A stretch of DNA of 64,000 nt, taken from an uncultured Pelagibacteraceae bacterium. Its GTDB lineage: Bacteria; Pseudomonadota; Alphaproteobacteria; Pelagibacterales; Pelagibacteraceae. The notes beneath the pieces were generated by a model. That model was not told the DNA's origin, did no database searches, and worked only from the letters and a program-made list of their open reading frames with translations. The position numbers and the translations under genes were made by a program. This document shows positions 25,904 to 34,744 of this stretch, one piece after another (positions within the stretch are counted from its first letter, which is position 1; every line of letters begins with the position of its first letter). The stretch is from the NCBI GenBank assembly GCA_902608385.1, contig CACLNT010000003.1:1-64000 (forward strand), in the 5' to 3' direction.

Positions 25904-27078
25904 AAAAAATTGCAATTATTGGGGCAGGGATATCAGGATTATTTATTGCGAATCTATTTAAAAAAAATCCAAATTATCAAGTATCAATCTATGAAAAAAA
26001 TAACTCAGTTAATCTTAAAGAGGGTTATGGAATTCAATTATCAGTCAACAGTATAAAACTTTTGAATGAAATTGGTTTTAATAAGCTAGATGAATTAGAA
26101 AAATTTAATCCTGAAAAAATTGATTTTTATTCAATTAATAACTCAAAAAAAATATGTGAATTAAATATTTCAGATTTTAACTCTGAAAACTGCAAGTATA
26201 CCACTTTAAAGAGATCTACTTTAATTAATTTTTTAAAAAAGGATTTGGAGGATCTAATAAAAACTGGCTATAATATTTTAAAGATAGATCAGCAAAACCA
26301 ACAAATCAAACTTTCTTTTGAGAATAATGAAGTTAAGGAATGTGATTATTTAATTATTTCTGATGGAGTTTTTTCAAAAAGCAAAAGTCTTATTTTAAAT
26401 AATCAAACCAAACCAAAATTAAACGGCACATTAGCAATTAGAGGAAGCATTATCCAGGGTCTTATATGGGACAAAAAAAATAATGGGCCCAGTATTATAA
26501 AGAGCATAGATGATGAAAATATTTCTATTTTTTTAGGTTCTAATTTTCATTCCGTGATTTATCCAGTGAATCCTCATGGAGATTTAAATTATATAGCCAT
26601 AATGAAATACAAATTGTCCCTTCAAGAAGAAAAAAATTATTCACTTTTTAATGACGAATCTTTTGCAAGAAAAGTATTAAGTAAAATTCCAATAAAGGAT
26701 GAAATTACTAGTAATTTACAAAATATTAAAATTTTTCCAGTATTTGTAAGTGATGATTTTTATCAACTACAAAATAATAATATACATTTAATTGGGGATG
26801 CTTTTTTTACGTTTCCTCCTTCGTTTGCTCAAGGTGCATCTCAATCAATAGAGGGTGCATATGAATTGTTTAAAAGTATTGAAAAAAATTCCGAAAGTAT
26901 TTTTTTTAAAAATAGGGTGAGAAAAACAAAGATGGTTAATAATAGATCAAAATTAAATCAATTTGCTTTCCATTTATCTAATCCTTTAACTATATTTTTT
27001 AGAAATATTTTTTTGAAAAGATTAGTAAAAAATAAAAAGTTTTTAGAAAATTATTTAGGCAAAGTTTATAAAAATTAA
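25900..27078 (+). CDS. FAD-dependent monooxygenase, substrate unknown
   Basis: Class A flavoprotein hydroxylase fold, 392 aa. Visible are the dinucleotide motif IGAGISGLFIANL (7-19), the DG motif DYLIISDGVFSKS near 148-160 and the GD motif HLIGDAFFTFPPSFAQGASQSIEGA near 299 onward. Relatives include salicylate hydroxylase and the ubiquinone hydroxylases UbiH/UbiF; the sequence does not decide between them. It is translationally coupled to mutY (ATGA overlap) and converges on ccrM with a 4-nt overlap. Confidence 0.85.
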   Translation: MKKIAIIGAGISGLFIANLFKKNPNYQVSIYEKNNSVNLKEGYGIQLSVNSIKLLNEIGFNKLDELEKFNPEKIDFYSINNSKKICELNISDFNSENCKYTTLKRSTLINFLKKDLEDLIKTGYNILKIDQQNQQIKLSFENNEVKECDYLIISDGVFSKSKSLILNNQTKPKLNGTLAIRGSIIQGLIWDKKNNGPSIIKSIDDENISIFLGSNFHSVIYPVNPHGDLNYIAIMKYKLSLQEEKNYSLFNDESFARKVLSKIPIKDEITSNLQNIKIFPVFVSDDFYQLQNNNIHLIGDAFFTFPPSFAQGASQSIEGAYELFKSIEKNSESIFFKNRVRKTKMVNNRSKLNQFAFHLSNPLTIFFRNIFLKRLVKNKKFLENYLGKVYKN

Positions 27079-28148
27079 CTATTAGAGATTAATCTTTGTC
27101 TCAAATGATCAATAGGTACTACCGCACCATCTAAATTATAATGCCAATAAGTCCACCCATTGCAACTTTCAGCACCTAGAATTGTTGCTGCCACTTTATG
27201 AATTGAGCCTTCTGTTTGTGCATGTTTAATACTGCCATCGGCCATAATTTTTGCTCTAACTTTCTTTTTATTATCAAAAATAGTGCTGCCAGGCTTTATT
27301 ATTCCTAATTCAACTAAAGAACCAAAAGGTATTCTTGGTTTTGATCTATTATTTTTTAATGTGTCTAAATAATCATCATCTATAGGTTTCGTATTTTTTA
27401 ATCTTTCTTCTGCTGCTTTAAAATAATTTTTTTCTTTTTCAATTCCGTAATAATTTCTTCCCAGTTTTTTTGCAACTGTAGCCGTTGTTCCAGATCCAAG
27501 AAAAGGATCCAAAATCATATCCCCTTTATTTGAAGAGGATAATAAAACTCTATGTAATAGGGACTCAGGTTTTTGCGTAGAATGAATTTTCTTACCATTC
27601 TTTTTTAATCTTTCAGCTCCGTTACAAATTGGCAAGCTCCAAGTAGATCTCATTTGCAAATCATCATTTAAACATTTTAAAGATTGATAATTAAATGTGT
27701 ATTTTGAATTTTTTTCTTTAGAAGCCCAAATTAATGTTTCATGAGCATTAGTAAATCTTGTTCCTCTGAAATTTGGCATTGGATTATTTTTGTTCCAAAT
27801 TACATCATTAAGTATCCAAAATCCTAAGTCTTGTATTTTAGCACCAACTCTAAAAATATTATGATAACTACCAATTACCCAAATACTACCATTTTTTTTT
27901 AATAATCTTTTGCATTCCAAAAGCCAATCATTAGTAAATTCATCATAAGTTTTAAAACTTTCAAATTGATCCCATTTGTCATTTACTGCTTTTACTTTGG
28001 ACCTATCAGGTCTGATTAATTTATTTCTTAGTTGCAAATTGTATGGAGGATCAGCAAAAATTAGATCAAAACTTTCATCAGGGATTTTTTTTAATTCCTT
28101 AAGACTGTCTCCGTTAATAATTTTATTTTTTAAAGTTGAACTAATCAT
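27075..28148 (-). CDS. ccrM: Cell-cycle DNA adenine methyltransferase CcrM (GANTC)
   Basis: Beta-class N6-adenine methyltransferase that in other alphaproteobacteria methylates GANTC after replication. The start at 28148 gives MISSTLKNKIINGDSL and 357 aa; an upstream in-frame TTG (28163) adds five residues but overlaps the -10 box. Catalytic DPPY lies in IFADPPYNLQL near 34, the SAM motif is LDPFLGSGTTATVAKK near 217-232. The C-terminal domain (about 270-350, ending in WTYWHYNLDGAVVPIDHLRQRL-like residues) is specific to CcrM. rnhB lies just upstream. Confidence 0.93.
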   Translation of the reverse strand: MISSTLKNKIINGDSLKELKKIPDESFDLIFADPPYNLQLRNKLIRPDRSKVKAVNDKWDQFESFKTYDEFTNDWLLECKRLLKKNGSIWVIGSYHNIFRVGAKIQDLGFWILNDVIWNKNNPMPNFRGTRFTNAHETLIWASKEKNSKYTFNYQSLKCLNDDLQMRSTWSLPICNGAERLKKNGKKIHSTQKPESLLHRVLLSSSNKGDMILDPFLGSGTTATVAKKLGRNYYGIEKEKNYFKAAEERLKNTKPIDDDYLDTLKNNRSKPRIPFGSLVELGIIKPGSTIFDNKKKVRAKIMADGSIKHAQTEGSIHKVAATILGAESCNGWTYWHYNLDGAVVPIDHLRQRLISNS

Positions 28149-28162
28149 TTTTATAAAAAACA

Positions 28163-28191
28163 ATTAGACTCCAGCTAAGAGTCTCCGTCAA
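28163..28191 (-). promoter_or_regulatory. Predicted ccrM promoter with internal GANTC sites
   Basis: On the minus strand, TTGACG (28186-28191), a 17-nt spacer and TCTAAT (28163-28168) give 5 of 6 matches at both boxes, with a start near 28156, 8 nt before the ccrM ATG. GANTC sites lie in the spacer (28179-28183) and across the -10 box (28167-28171), forming a 6-bp inverted repeat AGACTC/GAGTCT. Further sites are at 28211-28215 and 28239-28243. CcrM action here would change methylation of its own promoter. Confidence 0.6.
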
Positions 28192-28230
28192 CCTGCGATT
28201 GAATTAATTTGAGTCCAGTTGTGATCTAAT

Positions 28231-28803
28231 TTATTTTAGACTCAATATATTGTGTATTGGCTGAAATGTTTTTCTATGGTGCCTGGTTATCCCAAATTTT
28301 TTAATTGCTGATAAGTGGTCTTTAGTTCCATAGCCTGCATTTTTATTCCAAAAATATCTAATATATTTTTTTGACATTTTTGTAATTAAACGATCTCTTG
28401 AAACTTTAGCAATTATTGAAGCAGCAGATATCTCAGGTATTTTTTGATCTCCTTTAACCACATATTTTAAATTGTAATTTTTAATTTTTGGAATTTTATT
28501 TCCATCTATCAATATTTCCCCAGGTTTTTTTTTTAGTTTTACTATTGCTCTTTTCATTGCAAGTAGACTTGCATTTAAAATATTCATTTTTTCTATTTCT
28601 TTCAATGAAGCAGAACCAATAGACCAATAGGAATTTTTTTTTATATATTTTTCTAGTATTTCACGATTTTTTTTTGATAATTTTTTTGAGTCTTTTAGCT
28701 TCTTCTTATCTAATTTTTTTTTTAGTATAACTGCAGCAGCATAAACAGGTCCAATTAGACTTCCTCTGCCAACTTCATCCACGCCAGCTATAGTTTTTTT
28801 CAT
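28231..28803 (-). CDS. rnhB: Ribonuclease HII
   Basis: Removes single ribonucleotides and RNA primers from DNA. The 190-aa protein has the family motif AGVDEVGRGSLIGPV (catalytic Asp9 and Glu10), KDSKKLSKKNRE near 37-48 and the later acidic residues in the ILIDGNK segment near 96-102. It lies 4 nt after the uracil-DNA glycosylase gene and upstream of ccrM, an arrangement seen in other alphaproteobacteria. Confidence 0.95.
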   Translation of the reverse strand: MKKTIAGVDEVGRGSLIGPVYAAAVILKKKLDKKKLKDSKKLSKKNREILEKYIKKNSYWSIGSASLKEIEKMNILNASLLAMKRAIVKLKKKPGEILIDGNKIPKIKNYNLKYVVKGDQKIPEISAASIIAKVSRDRLITKMSKKYIRYFWNKNAGYGTKDHLSAIKKFGITRHHRKTFQPIHNILSLK

Positions 28804-28807
28804 ACAA

Positions 28808-29527
28808 TTAAATTTCTATATTTTTTTGATTGATTTCTTTACGAATAATTTTTAGATCTTCCCATGAAAATTTTTTTTGATCAGGTTTTCTTAAAAGATA
28901 TGCTGGATGAAATGTAATAATAGTTTTGTAGTTTTTTTGCTTAATAATTACTTCTTTCCATTGACCTCTTTCTTTTGATATTCTTTTATTGCTTCCTAGT
29001 ATAGCTTCCATTGCAGTACTGCCCATAAGTATTAAAATTTTAGGATCAATGATTGAAATGTGTTCTTTAAGATATTTAGAATATCTATTTATTTCTGATT
29101 GTTCTGGTTTTCTATTGTTAGGAGGCCTGTAATTTACCACATTAGTTATATAAATTTTTTTTCTTTCAATCTCTATTGCTTTAAGCATTTTATTTAATAA
29201 GTTTCCCGCATCACCTACAAAAGGTTTTCCTAACTCATCTTCTTTTTGACCTGGACCCTCACCAACTATCATTATTGAACTTTGAATATTACCGTCTGCA
29301 AAAACTATTTTTGATGCATTGTTTTTTAATTTACAATCTTGAATTGAATTTATTTCTTCTTTTAATTTTATAAGTTTTTTATGTTTATTTTCATTTTGTT
29401 TACTTGGATTATTAATTTTTTTTTTTAAACGATTTATTGGACTGTTATTAAATACATAATCATATTCAATTGAGTTTAATAATTCTATATCCAAACTGTC
29501 TTTTTGATTTATTTGTTTTTTAATCAT
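28808..29527 (-). CDS. Uracil-DNA glycosylase, family 4 type, without most Fe-S cysteines
   Basis: Expected to excise uracil from DNA. The 239-aa protein has VGEGPGQKEDELGKPFVGDAG near 86-106 (family motif A), NYRPPNNRKP near 131-140 and the C-terminal HPAYLLRKPD near 203-212 (catalytic loop). Family 4 enzymes bind a [4Fe-4S] cluster with four cysteines; here only the one in QDCKL remains, and the CRPP and the following Cys are Tyr/other. Loss in alphaproteobacterial relatives is my recollection, not checked. Divergent from the TPR gene, starts 11 nt apart. Confidence 0.88.
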   Translation of the reverse strand: MIKKQINQKDSLDIELLNSIEYDYVFNNSPINRLKKKINNPSKQNENKHKKLIKLKEEINSIQDCKLKNNASKIVFADGNIQSSIMIVGEGPGQKEDELGKPFVGDAGNLLNKMLKAIEIERKKIYITNVVNYRPPNNRKPEQSEINRYSKYLKEHISIIDPKILILMGSTAMEAILGSNKRISKERGQWKEVIIKQKNYKTIITFHPAYLLRKPDQKKFSWEDLKIIRKEINQKNIEI

Positions 29528-29532
29528 AGAAT
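29504..29532 (+). promoter_or_regulatory. Predicted promoter of TPR-ispE operon, giving a leaderless mRNA
   Basis: TTGATT (29504-29509), a 17-nt spacer and TAGAAT (29527-29532) fit sigma-70 boxes. The expected transcription start is at or next to the ATG at 29539, so the mRNA would have no leader. The -35 box lies inside the divergent glycosylase gene. Confidence 0.5.
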
Positions 29533-29538
29533 AGAATT

Positions 29539-31227
29539 ATGTTAACAAAGTTTTATAAAGTATTTTGCCTTACATTATTATTAATTTTTCAAAGTCCACT
29601 ATACTCTAAAAGTAAAGATATTAAGAAATTTAATTCGAAGGATTTATCTAGCTATCTTTCGGGACTCGTGTCTTACGATAATCAGAAAAATATTGATGCC
29701 TTAAAGTTTTTCACTTTATCCGATTCTTTAATAAGCAAACATGATCCGTACCTTAAAAAATATATTTTTTCTTTGGTAATGGAAGGAAAAATTAATAAAT
29801 CTATAAAAAAATTAAAACAATTTTCAGGTGAAAAAAGTTCAGATTTTTTTGAAGCCTATTTAATATTAACGCTTGATAGTATTAAAAAAAAAAATTTTAA
29901 AAATACTAATAAATATCTAAATGAACTATCAAGATTTAAAGAAAATAGCACATTTGAACTAATTATTTACGAGTCTCTAAAAAATTATATTTATCTTTTT
30001 GAAAACAAACAAACTTTATCGAATGGTAATACTTTAGGTAATTTATCACTTATTAACAATGCATTTAATAGTTGTTATCTAGAAGAAAAACAAACTAAAA
30101 ATCATTTTGAAAATTTATTTAATAGTGGTGAATTTGATTATTCAAGGTATATTTTTTTTTACATTAATTATTTAATTGAACAAAAACAATTTGTTAAAGC
30201 AAAGGAATTTACAGATCAAATAGATATTTTAAGTAGCAGCCTACTAATTGCTCAAACAAAAAATTGGATTGATAATAAGGAATTTAATAAATTTAATCAG
30301 ATTTTTTCCTGTAAAAATGAAACAGATATTTTGAGTGAATTTTTCTTTTTAATTTCTAATATATATTCATCAGAAGATGAAATAGGAAAATCAAATTTTT
30401 ATTTAAAAATATCAAACTTTTTAAATCCAAAATTTCATTTTAATTTGTCTTTATTTGTTGAAAATTATTACAATAGTAAAAATTATAGAAAGACTGAAAA
30501 AGTATTAGATAATTTTGATAAAAGTGATGATCTTTATTATTGGTATAATATAAAAATAAAAACACAAATAATTTCTCAAGAATTAGGACAAGAGCAAGCA
30601 TACAATTTTTTAAATTCAAAATTTAAAAAAATCAAAAAACCCTCAGTAAAAATTTTATATGATATGGCCAATTTGGTGAAAGGTTTTGAAAAACATCAGA
30701 TTGCCATAAATTATTATAATGAACTTCTTACAAAAATTAATATGAATTCAAATACTTATGCAGAAATTTTATTTAGACGAGGCGGGAGTTATGAAAGATT
30801 AAAAAAGTTTAATAAATCTGATGAAGATTTATTACAATCTTTAGAAATTAATCCAGATGAAGCTTACGTTTTAAATTATTTGGCTTATTCATGGTTAGAA
30901 AGAAATTATAAAATTGATACCGCAATAGAAATGCTACAAAAAGCATACAAACAAAAAACAAACGACCCATTTATTATAGATTCTGTTGGTTGGGGATATT
31001 ATTTAGTTGATGATTTAATTGAAGCAGAAAAATTTTTGAGAAGAGCAATTGAATTAATGCCAAACGATCCAATAGTTAATGATCATTATGGAGATATATT
31101 ATGGAAAATGGATAGAAAAATTGAAGCCAGATATTATTGGAAAAGTGTTTTAAAATTTAAAGATACTGAAGAAAAAATGAAAGAAAATATTAAATTTAAA
31201 CTTCTCAAAGGTTTAAAAATAATTTAG
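29539..31227 (+). CDS. Tetratricopeptide-repeat protein, exported
   Basis: Protein of 562 aa with a signal peptide (about 1-24, SPLYSKS) and helical repeats throughout. Clear TPR units occur in the C-terminal part, for example AEILFRRGGSYERLKKFNKSDEDLLQSLEINPDEAYV near 410-447 and the following DPFIIDSVGWGYYLVDDLIEAEKFLRRAIELMPNDP unit near 480-515, given here by description of their ends. It precedes ispE by 3 nt, an order seen in other alphaproteobacteria. Probably periplasmic or outer-membrane associated scaffold; function unknown. Confidence 0.85.
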   Translation: MLTKFYKVFCLTLLLIFQSPLYSKSKDIKKFNSKDLSSYLSGLVSYDNQKNIDALKFFTLSDSLISKHDPYLKKYIFSLVMEGKINKSIKKLKQFSGEKSSDFFEAYLILTLDSIKKKNFKNTNKYLNELSRFKENSTFELIIYESLKNYIYLFENKQTLSNGNTLGNLSLINNAFNSCYLEEKQTKNHFENLFNSGEFDYSRYIFFYINYLIEQKQFVKAKEFTDQIDILSSSLLIAQTKNWIDNKEFNKFNQIFSCKNETDILSEFFFLISNIYSSEDEIGKSNFYLKISNFLNPKFHFNLSLFVENYYNSKNYRKTEKVLDNFDKSDDLYYWYNIKIKTQIISQELGQEQAYNFLNSKFKKIKKPSVKILYDMANLVKGFEKHQIAINYYNELLTKINMNSNTYAEILFRRGGSYERLKKFNKSDEDLLQSLEINPDEAYVLNYLAYSWLERNYKIDTAIEMLQKAYKQKTNDPFIIDSVGWGYYLVDDLIEAEKFLRRAIELMPNDPIVNDHYGDILWKMDRKIEARYYWKSVLKFKDTEEKMKENIKFKLLKGLKII

Positions 31228-31230
31228 TCA

Positions 31231-32070
31231 ATGAAATTAAAGTCTTATGCCAAAGTTAATCTTTCATTAAACATTGTAGGAAAATTTAAATCAAAAAAAC
31301 ATAAGATCGAAAGTTTAGTATCATTTTTAGATTTTTATGATTTAATATACTTAAGACCAATAAGTTTTAATAAACACAAAGTTTATTTTACAGGTAAATT
31401 TGCGAGAGGCATAAGTAGAAACAATACAATTTCTAAACTTTTACATATACTTGACCAAAAAAAATTACTTAACAATCAAAAGTTTGAAATTAAAATCAAA
31501 AAAAATATCCCTCAACAATCTGGAATGGGAGGAGGATCCATGAATGCCGCATGTTTAATTAATTATTTTTATAATAATAAAATTATTAAATTGAACAAAA
31601 AAAGGTTAATAAATCTAGCTAACTTGATAGGATCAGATGTTATACTTGGAATAAATCCCAAAAATACAATTTTATCTTCTAGTGGAAAATTGACTAAGTT
31701 TAAAAAAAAACTTGGTTTACATGTATTAATTGTGAAACCTAATTTTGGCTGTTCTACAAAATTTATTTACTCCAAGGTAAGATGTTATTCTAAAGCTAAA
31801 TATAATAATCCAAAACAATTATTGTTAAGTAAGAAAAATATTGTCAATTCAAGCAATGCATTAGAAAAGATTGCCTTTAAAGAATATCCAAAATTAATTA
31901 GAATAAAATTATTTTTATTAAAATTATTAAAAGTAAAATTTGTTAGAATGTCCGGATCAGGATCCTCAATTTTGGCTTATTTTTATTCTAAAAAAGCTAC
32001 AGAAAATGCAAGAAAGGAATTTAAGAAGAAATTTAACAACTATTGGTGTATTACATCAAAAACTATATAA
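31231..32070 (+). CDS. ispE: 4-diphosphocytidyl-2-C-methyl-D-erythritol kinase
   Basis: GHMP kinase of the MEP isoprenoid pathway, phosphorylating CDP-methylerythritol. The 279-aa protein has the N-terminal KSYAKVNLSLNI, the ATP-binding glycine loop PQQSGMGGGSMNAA near 95-108 and the C-terminal MSGSGSSILAYF near 240-251. It follows the TPR gene by 3 nt and is therefore cotranscribed. An A9 run within it is in frame. Confidence 0.95.
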   Translation: MKLKSYAKVNLSLNIVGKFKSKKHKIESLVSFLDFYDLIYLRPISFNKHKVYFTGKFARGISRNNTISKLLHILDQKKLLNNQKFEIKIKKNIPQQSGMGGGSMNAACLINYFYNNKIIKLNKKRLINLANLIGSDVILGINPKNTILSSSGKLTKFKKKLGLHVLIVKPNFGCSTKFIYSKVRCYSKAKYNNPKQLLLSKKNIVNSSNALEKIAFKEYPKLIRIKLFLLKLLKVKFVRMSGSGSSILAYFYSKKATENARKEFKKKFNNYWCITSKTI

Positions 32071-32102
32071 TTTTTTTTTTTTGTGATATACGAAATTAAT
32101 TT

Positions 32103-32176
32103 TGGGGCGTAGCCAAGTGGTAAGGCAGCGGTTTTTGGTACCGCCATCCTAGGTTCGAATCCTAGCGCCCCAGCCA
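32103..32176 (+). tRNA. tRNA-Gln (anticodon TTG), CCA encoded
   Basis: Full cloverleaf: acceptor TGGGGCG pairs with CGCCCCA, anticodon stem GCGGT/ACCGC encloses loop TTTTGGT with anticodon TTG (reads CAA), and the T arm has CCTAG GTTCGAAT CCTAG. Discriminator base G is at 32173 and the 3' CCA (32174-32176) is encoded in the DNA. The cca gene starts 3 nt later. An AT-rich stretch upstream (GATATA near 32085) may hold its promoter. Confidence 0.95.
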
Positions 32177-32179
32177 TAT

Positions 32180-33454
32180 ATGATAAATTTATTAAATAAA
32201 ATTTTTTCTCAATCAAAAAATTTTAATTATTTAAACTTAGCGTTTCAAAAAATTAAAAAAGAAAATGAGATAAGAGAAATATTCAAAGCTATAGAAGAAT
32301 TTTCAAAAAATAGCGAAATAAGATATGTTGGCGGTTGTGTCAGAAAAGTTATTAATGATGAACCGATTGACGATATTGATCTTGCGGTAAATTTAAACCC
32401 AGATGATGTCTGTAAAATTTTAAAGAAAAATAATATTAAATTTTATAAAACAGGAATTGACCATGGAACAGTCACTGTTTTGATTAATAACAAAAAGTTT
32501 GAGGTAACTTCATTAAGAAAAGATATTTTAACTGACGGAAGACATGCAAAAGTTGAATTTTCGAATGATTGGTATGAAGATGCATCAAGAAGAGATTTTA
32601 CAATAAATTCAATTTATGCCGATATTGATGGAAATTTATTTGATCCTTTTGACGGAAAAAAAGACTTAGAAAATGGTGAAATAAAATTTATTGGAGAAGC
32701 TGAAAAAAGAATTAAAGAAGATTATCTAAGAATTTTAAGATATATAAGATTTTTTCTTAGTTATAGTAAAAAAAAGCACAATTTAAATGTTGCTAAAATT
32801 ATAAAACAAAACTTAGATGGATTTAGTAAAATTTCACCAGAAAGGCTGTTAGGAGAATTTAAAAAATTAGTTTATTCTAGTGGTTTTTCTAAATTAACCA
32901 AAGATATATTCTGTTTTGAAATTATTAAATTAATTTTTCCTCAATTTAAAAATATTAATATTTTTAAAAAACTAAATAATTTTGCCAAAGAAAATATTAA
33001 TAATTTAGATTTTATTCTTTTAATATCTCTAATGATTATTGATGACACTGATAATGTCGATTATTTTATATACAAATTTAATATTTCAAAAAAAGATGAA
33101 AAAAGAATTTTGTTTTTGAATAATTTTTTTTCATCAAAAATTAATAACAAAACTTTTTCTAAAAAAAATCTAAATAAAATTTTATATTTTAATGGCAAGC
33201 AATCATTATTGGATTTGCTTTATTTTCAAATTTTTAGATCAAAAAAAGTTGATAAAAAACTAGTAGAAATGATAGAATTTTTTAAAGATAAAGAGGCACC
33301 ATTATTGCCTCTAAGAGCTATCACTTTGATGACAGAATACAATATCTCTGAGGGAAAGGAACTTGGAGTCAAGTTAAAGAAAATAGAAGAAAAATGGGTA
33401 GAAAATAATTTTGAGATTTCAAAATTAGAAGTTCAAAAAATCATAAAAAATTAA
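32180..33454 (+). CDS. cca: CCA-adding tRNA nucleotidyltransferase
   Basis: Adds or repairs the 3' CCA of tRNAs. The 424-aa class II enzyme has VGGCVRK near 50-56, the catalytic acidic pair in PIDDIDLAV near 61-69, the basic [16 protein letters not shown] motif near 134-149 and [14 protein letters not shown] near 177-190. Its ATG lies 3 nt after the encoded CCA of tRNA-Gln, so no separate leader or Shine-Dalgarno sequence outside the tRNA exists. It converges on greA with a 4-nt overlap. Confidence 0.94.
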   Translation: MINLLNKIFSQSKNFNYLNLAFQKIKKENEIREIFKAIEEFSKNSEIRYVGGCVRKVINDEPIDDIDLAVNLNPDDVCKILKKNNIKFYKTGIDHGTVTVLINNKKFEVTSLRKDILTDGRHAKVEFSNDWYEDASRRDFTINSIYADIDGNLFDPFDGKKDLENGEIKFIGEAEKRIKEDYLRILRYIRFFLSYSKKKHNLNVAKIIKQNLDGFSKISPERLLGEFKKLVYSSGFSKLTKDIFCFEIIKLIFPQFKNINIFKKLNNFAKENINNLDFILLISLMIIDDTDNVDYFIYKFNISKKDEKRILFLNNFFSSKINNKTFSKKNLNKILYFNGKQSLLDLLYFQIFRSKKVDKKLVEMIEFFKDKEAPLLPLRAITLMTEYNISEGKELGVKLKKIEEKWVENNFEISKLEVQKIIKN

Positions 33455-33945
33455 ATATATTTTACGTCTTTAATTTCAAAGTTTTTTGTACCTGCGGGTG
33501 TAGATATTTCAATTAAATCGCTTTTGTTTTTTCCAATTAATCCTTTGCCGATAGGTGATTGAAAATATATAAGTTTTTTTTTTAAATCTGCTTCATCTTT
33601 TCCAACAATTTTATAATTAATTTTTTCTCCAGTATCTAAATTAGTTAAATAAACAGTTGAGCCAAAAATAACTTTTCCTTCATTTGTCATCTTTGTTATA
33701 TCGATCACATCAGCTCTAGCAATTATGTCATTAATCTCTTGTATTCTTCCTTCATTATGAGACTGTTGTTCTTTAGCAGCGTGGTACTCTGCATTTTCTT
33801 TTAGATCTCCGTGAGATCTTGCTTCGGCTATAGCGTTAACTATTTCAGGGCGTTTTTTTTCTTTTAAAAAAACTAATTCATTTTTTAGTTTTTCAAGGCC
33901 CTCAATAGTTATTGGTTCTTTATTCACATTATTTCCATTTTGCAT
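33451..33945 (-). CDS. greA: Transcription elongation factor GreA
   Basis: Stimulates transcript cleavage by stalled RNA polymerase. The 164-aa protein has the N-terminal coiled coil with the acidic tip region [21 protein letters not shown] near 42-62 (Asp and Glu at the tip) and the C-terminal FKBP-like domain with [14 protein letters not shown] near 131-144. Its start overlaps the hemF 3' end by 17 nt. Confidence 0.95.
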   Translation of the reverse strand: MQNGNNVNKEPITIEGLEKLKNELVFLKEKKRPEIVNAIAEARSHGDLKENAEYHAAKEQQSHNEGRIQEINDIIARADVIDITKMTNEGKVIFGSTVYLTNLDTGEKINYKIVGKDEADLKKKLIYFQSPIGKGLIGKNKSDLIEISTPAGTKNFEIKDVKYI

Positions 33946-34738
33946 TTGGAGGCATAGACATTAATATTGCTTCAGGGTTACCTCCACTATTTAATCCAAA
34001 TTTTGTTCCACGATCATACAACAAATTAAACTCAACATATCTACCTCTTTTAAATAATTGAATTTCTTTTTCTTTTTTCTTCCATTTTAAAAACATTTTT
34101 TTTTCTACAATTTTTTTAACTAAATTAGCAAAAGTAATACCAACATCTTTAATAAAAGAAAAATTTTTTTCCCAATTACCCATTTTATAATCAAAAAAAA
34201 TGCCTCCTATACCTCTTAATTCATTTCTATGAGTTATATAAAAATATTCATCACACAGCTTTTTATATTTAGAATAATATTTATTATTATGTGTATTGCA
34301 TATTTTTTTTAACTCAGTATGAAAATATTTTTTTTCATTATTATCAGTAATACAAGGAGTTAGGTCTATTCCTCCTCCAAACCAAATTTTTTGTGTACAA
34401 ATAAATCTAGTATTAAAATGCATAGCAGGGATTTTTGGATTTTTTGGATGTAATACCACAGAAATACCTGAAGACCAAAAGCTAGCATTATTTTTTGTTC
34501 CAGGGATTTTTTTTGCAAATTCTTTGGAAAATTTTCCTACCACATTCGAAAATGCAACACCTCCTTTTTCAATTACTTCACCTTTGATTATTCTAAACTC
34601 ACCATGTTTCCATTTATTTTTTTTAAATTTTTTGTTAGAGCCATATTTTCTTTCTAATTGTTCAATGTTATTACAAATTATATTTTGTAAACTAATGAAC
34701 CATTCTTTAGCTAATTTTTGTTTTTTTTTAATTTTCAT
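33929..34738 (-). CDS. hemF: Oxygen-dependent coproporphyrinogen III oxidase
   Basis: Converts coproporphyrinogen III to protoporphyrinogen IX with O2 in heme synthesis. The 269-aa protein shows FSNVVG near 64, [10 protein letters not shown] near 102-111, [10 protein letters not shown] near 117-126 and the C-terminal [17 protein letters not shown] near 248-264, all typical of HemF. It is a little shorter than the E. coli enzyme. It is linked to trmL upstream (6-nt gap) and greA downstream. Confidence 0.94.
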   Translation of the reverse strand: MKIKKKQKLAKEWFISLQNIICNNIEQLERKYGSNKKFKKNKWKHGEFRIIKGEVIEKGGVAFSNVVGKFSKEFAKKIPGTKNNASFWSSGISVVLHPKNPKIPAMHFNTRFICTQKIWFGGGIDLTPCITDNNEKKYFHTELKKICNTHNNKYYSKYKKLCDEYFYITHRNELRGIGGIFFDYKMGNWEKNFSFIKDVGITFANLVKKIVEKKMFLKWKKKEKEIQLFKRGRYVEFNLLYDRGTKFGLNSGGNPEAILMSMPPNAKWK

Positions 34739-34744
34739 ATTTTT

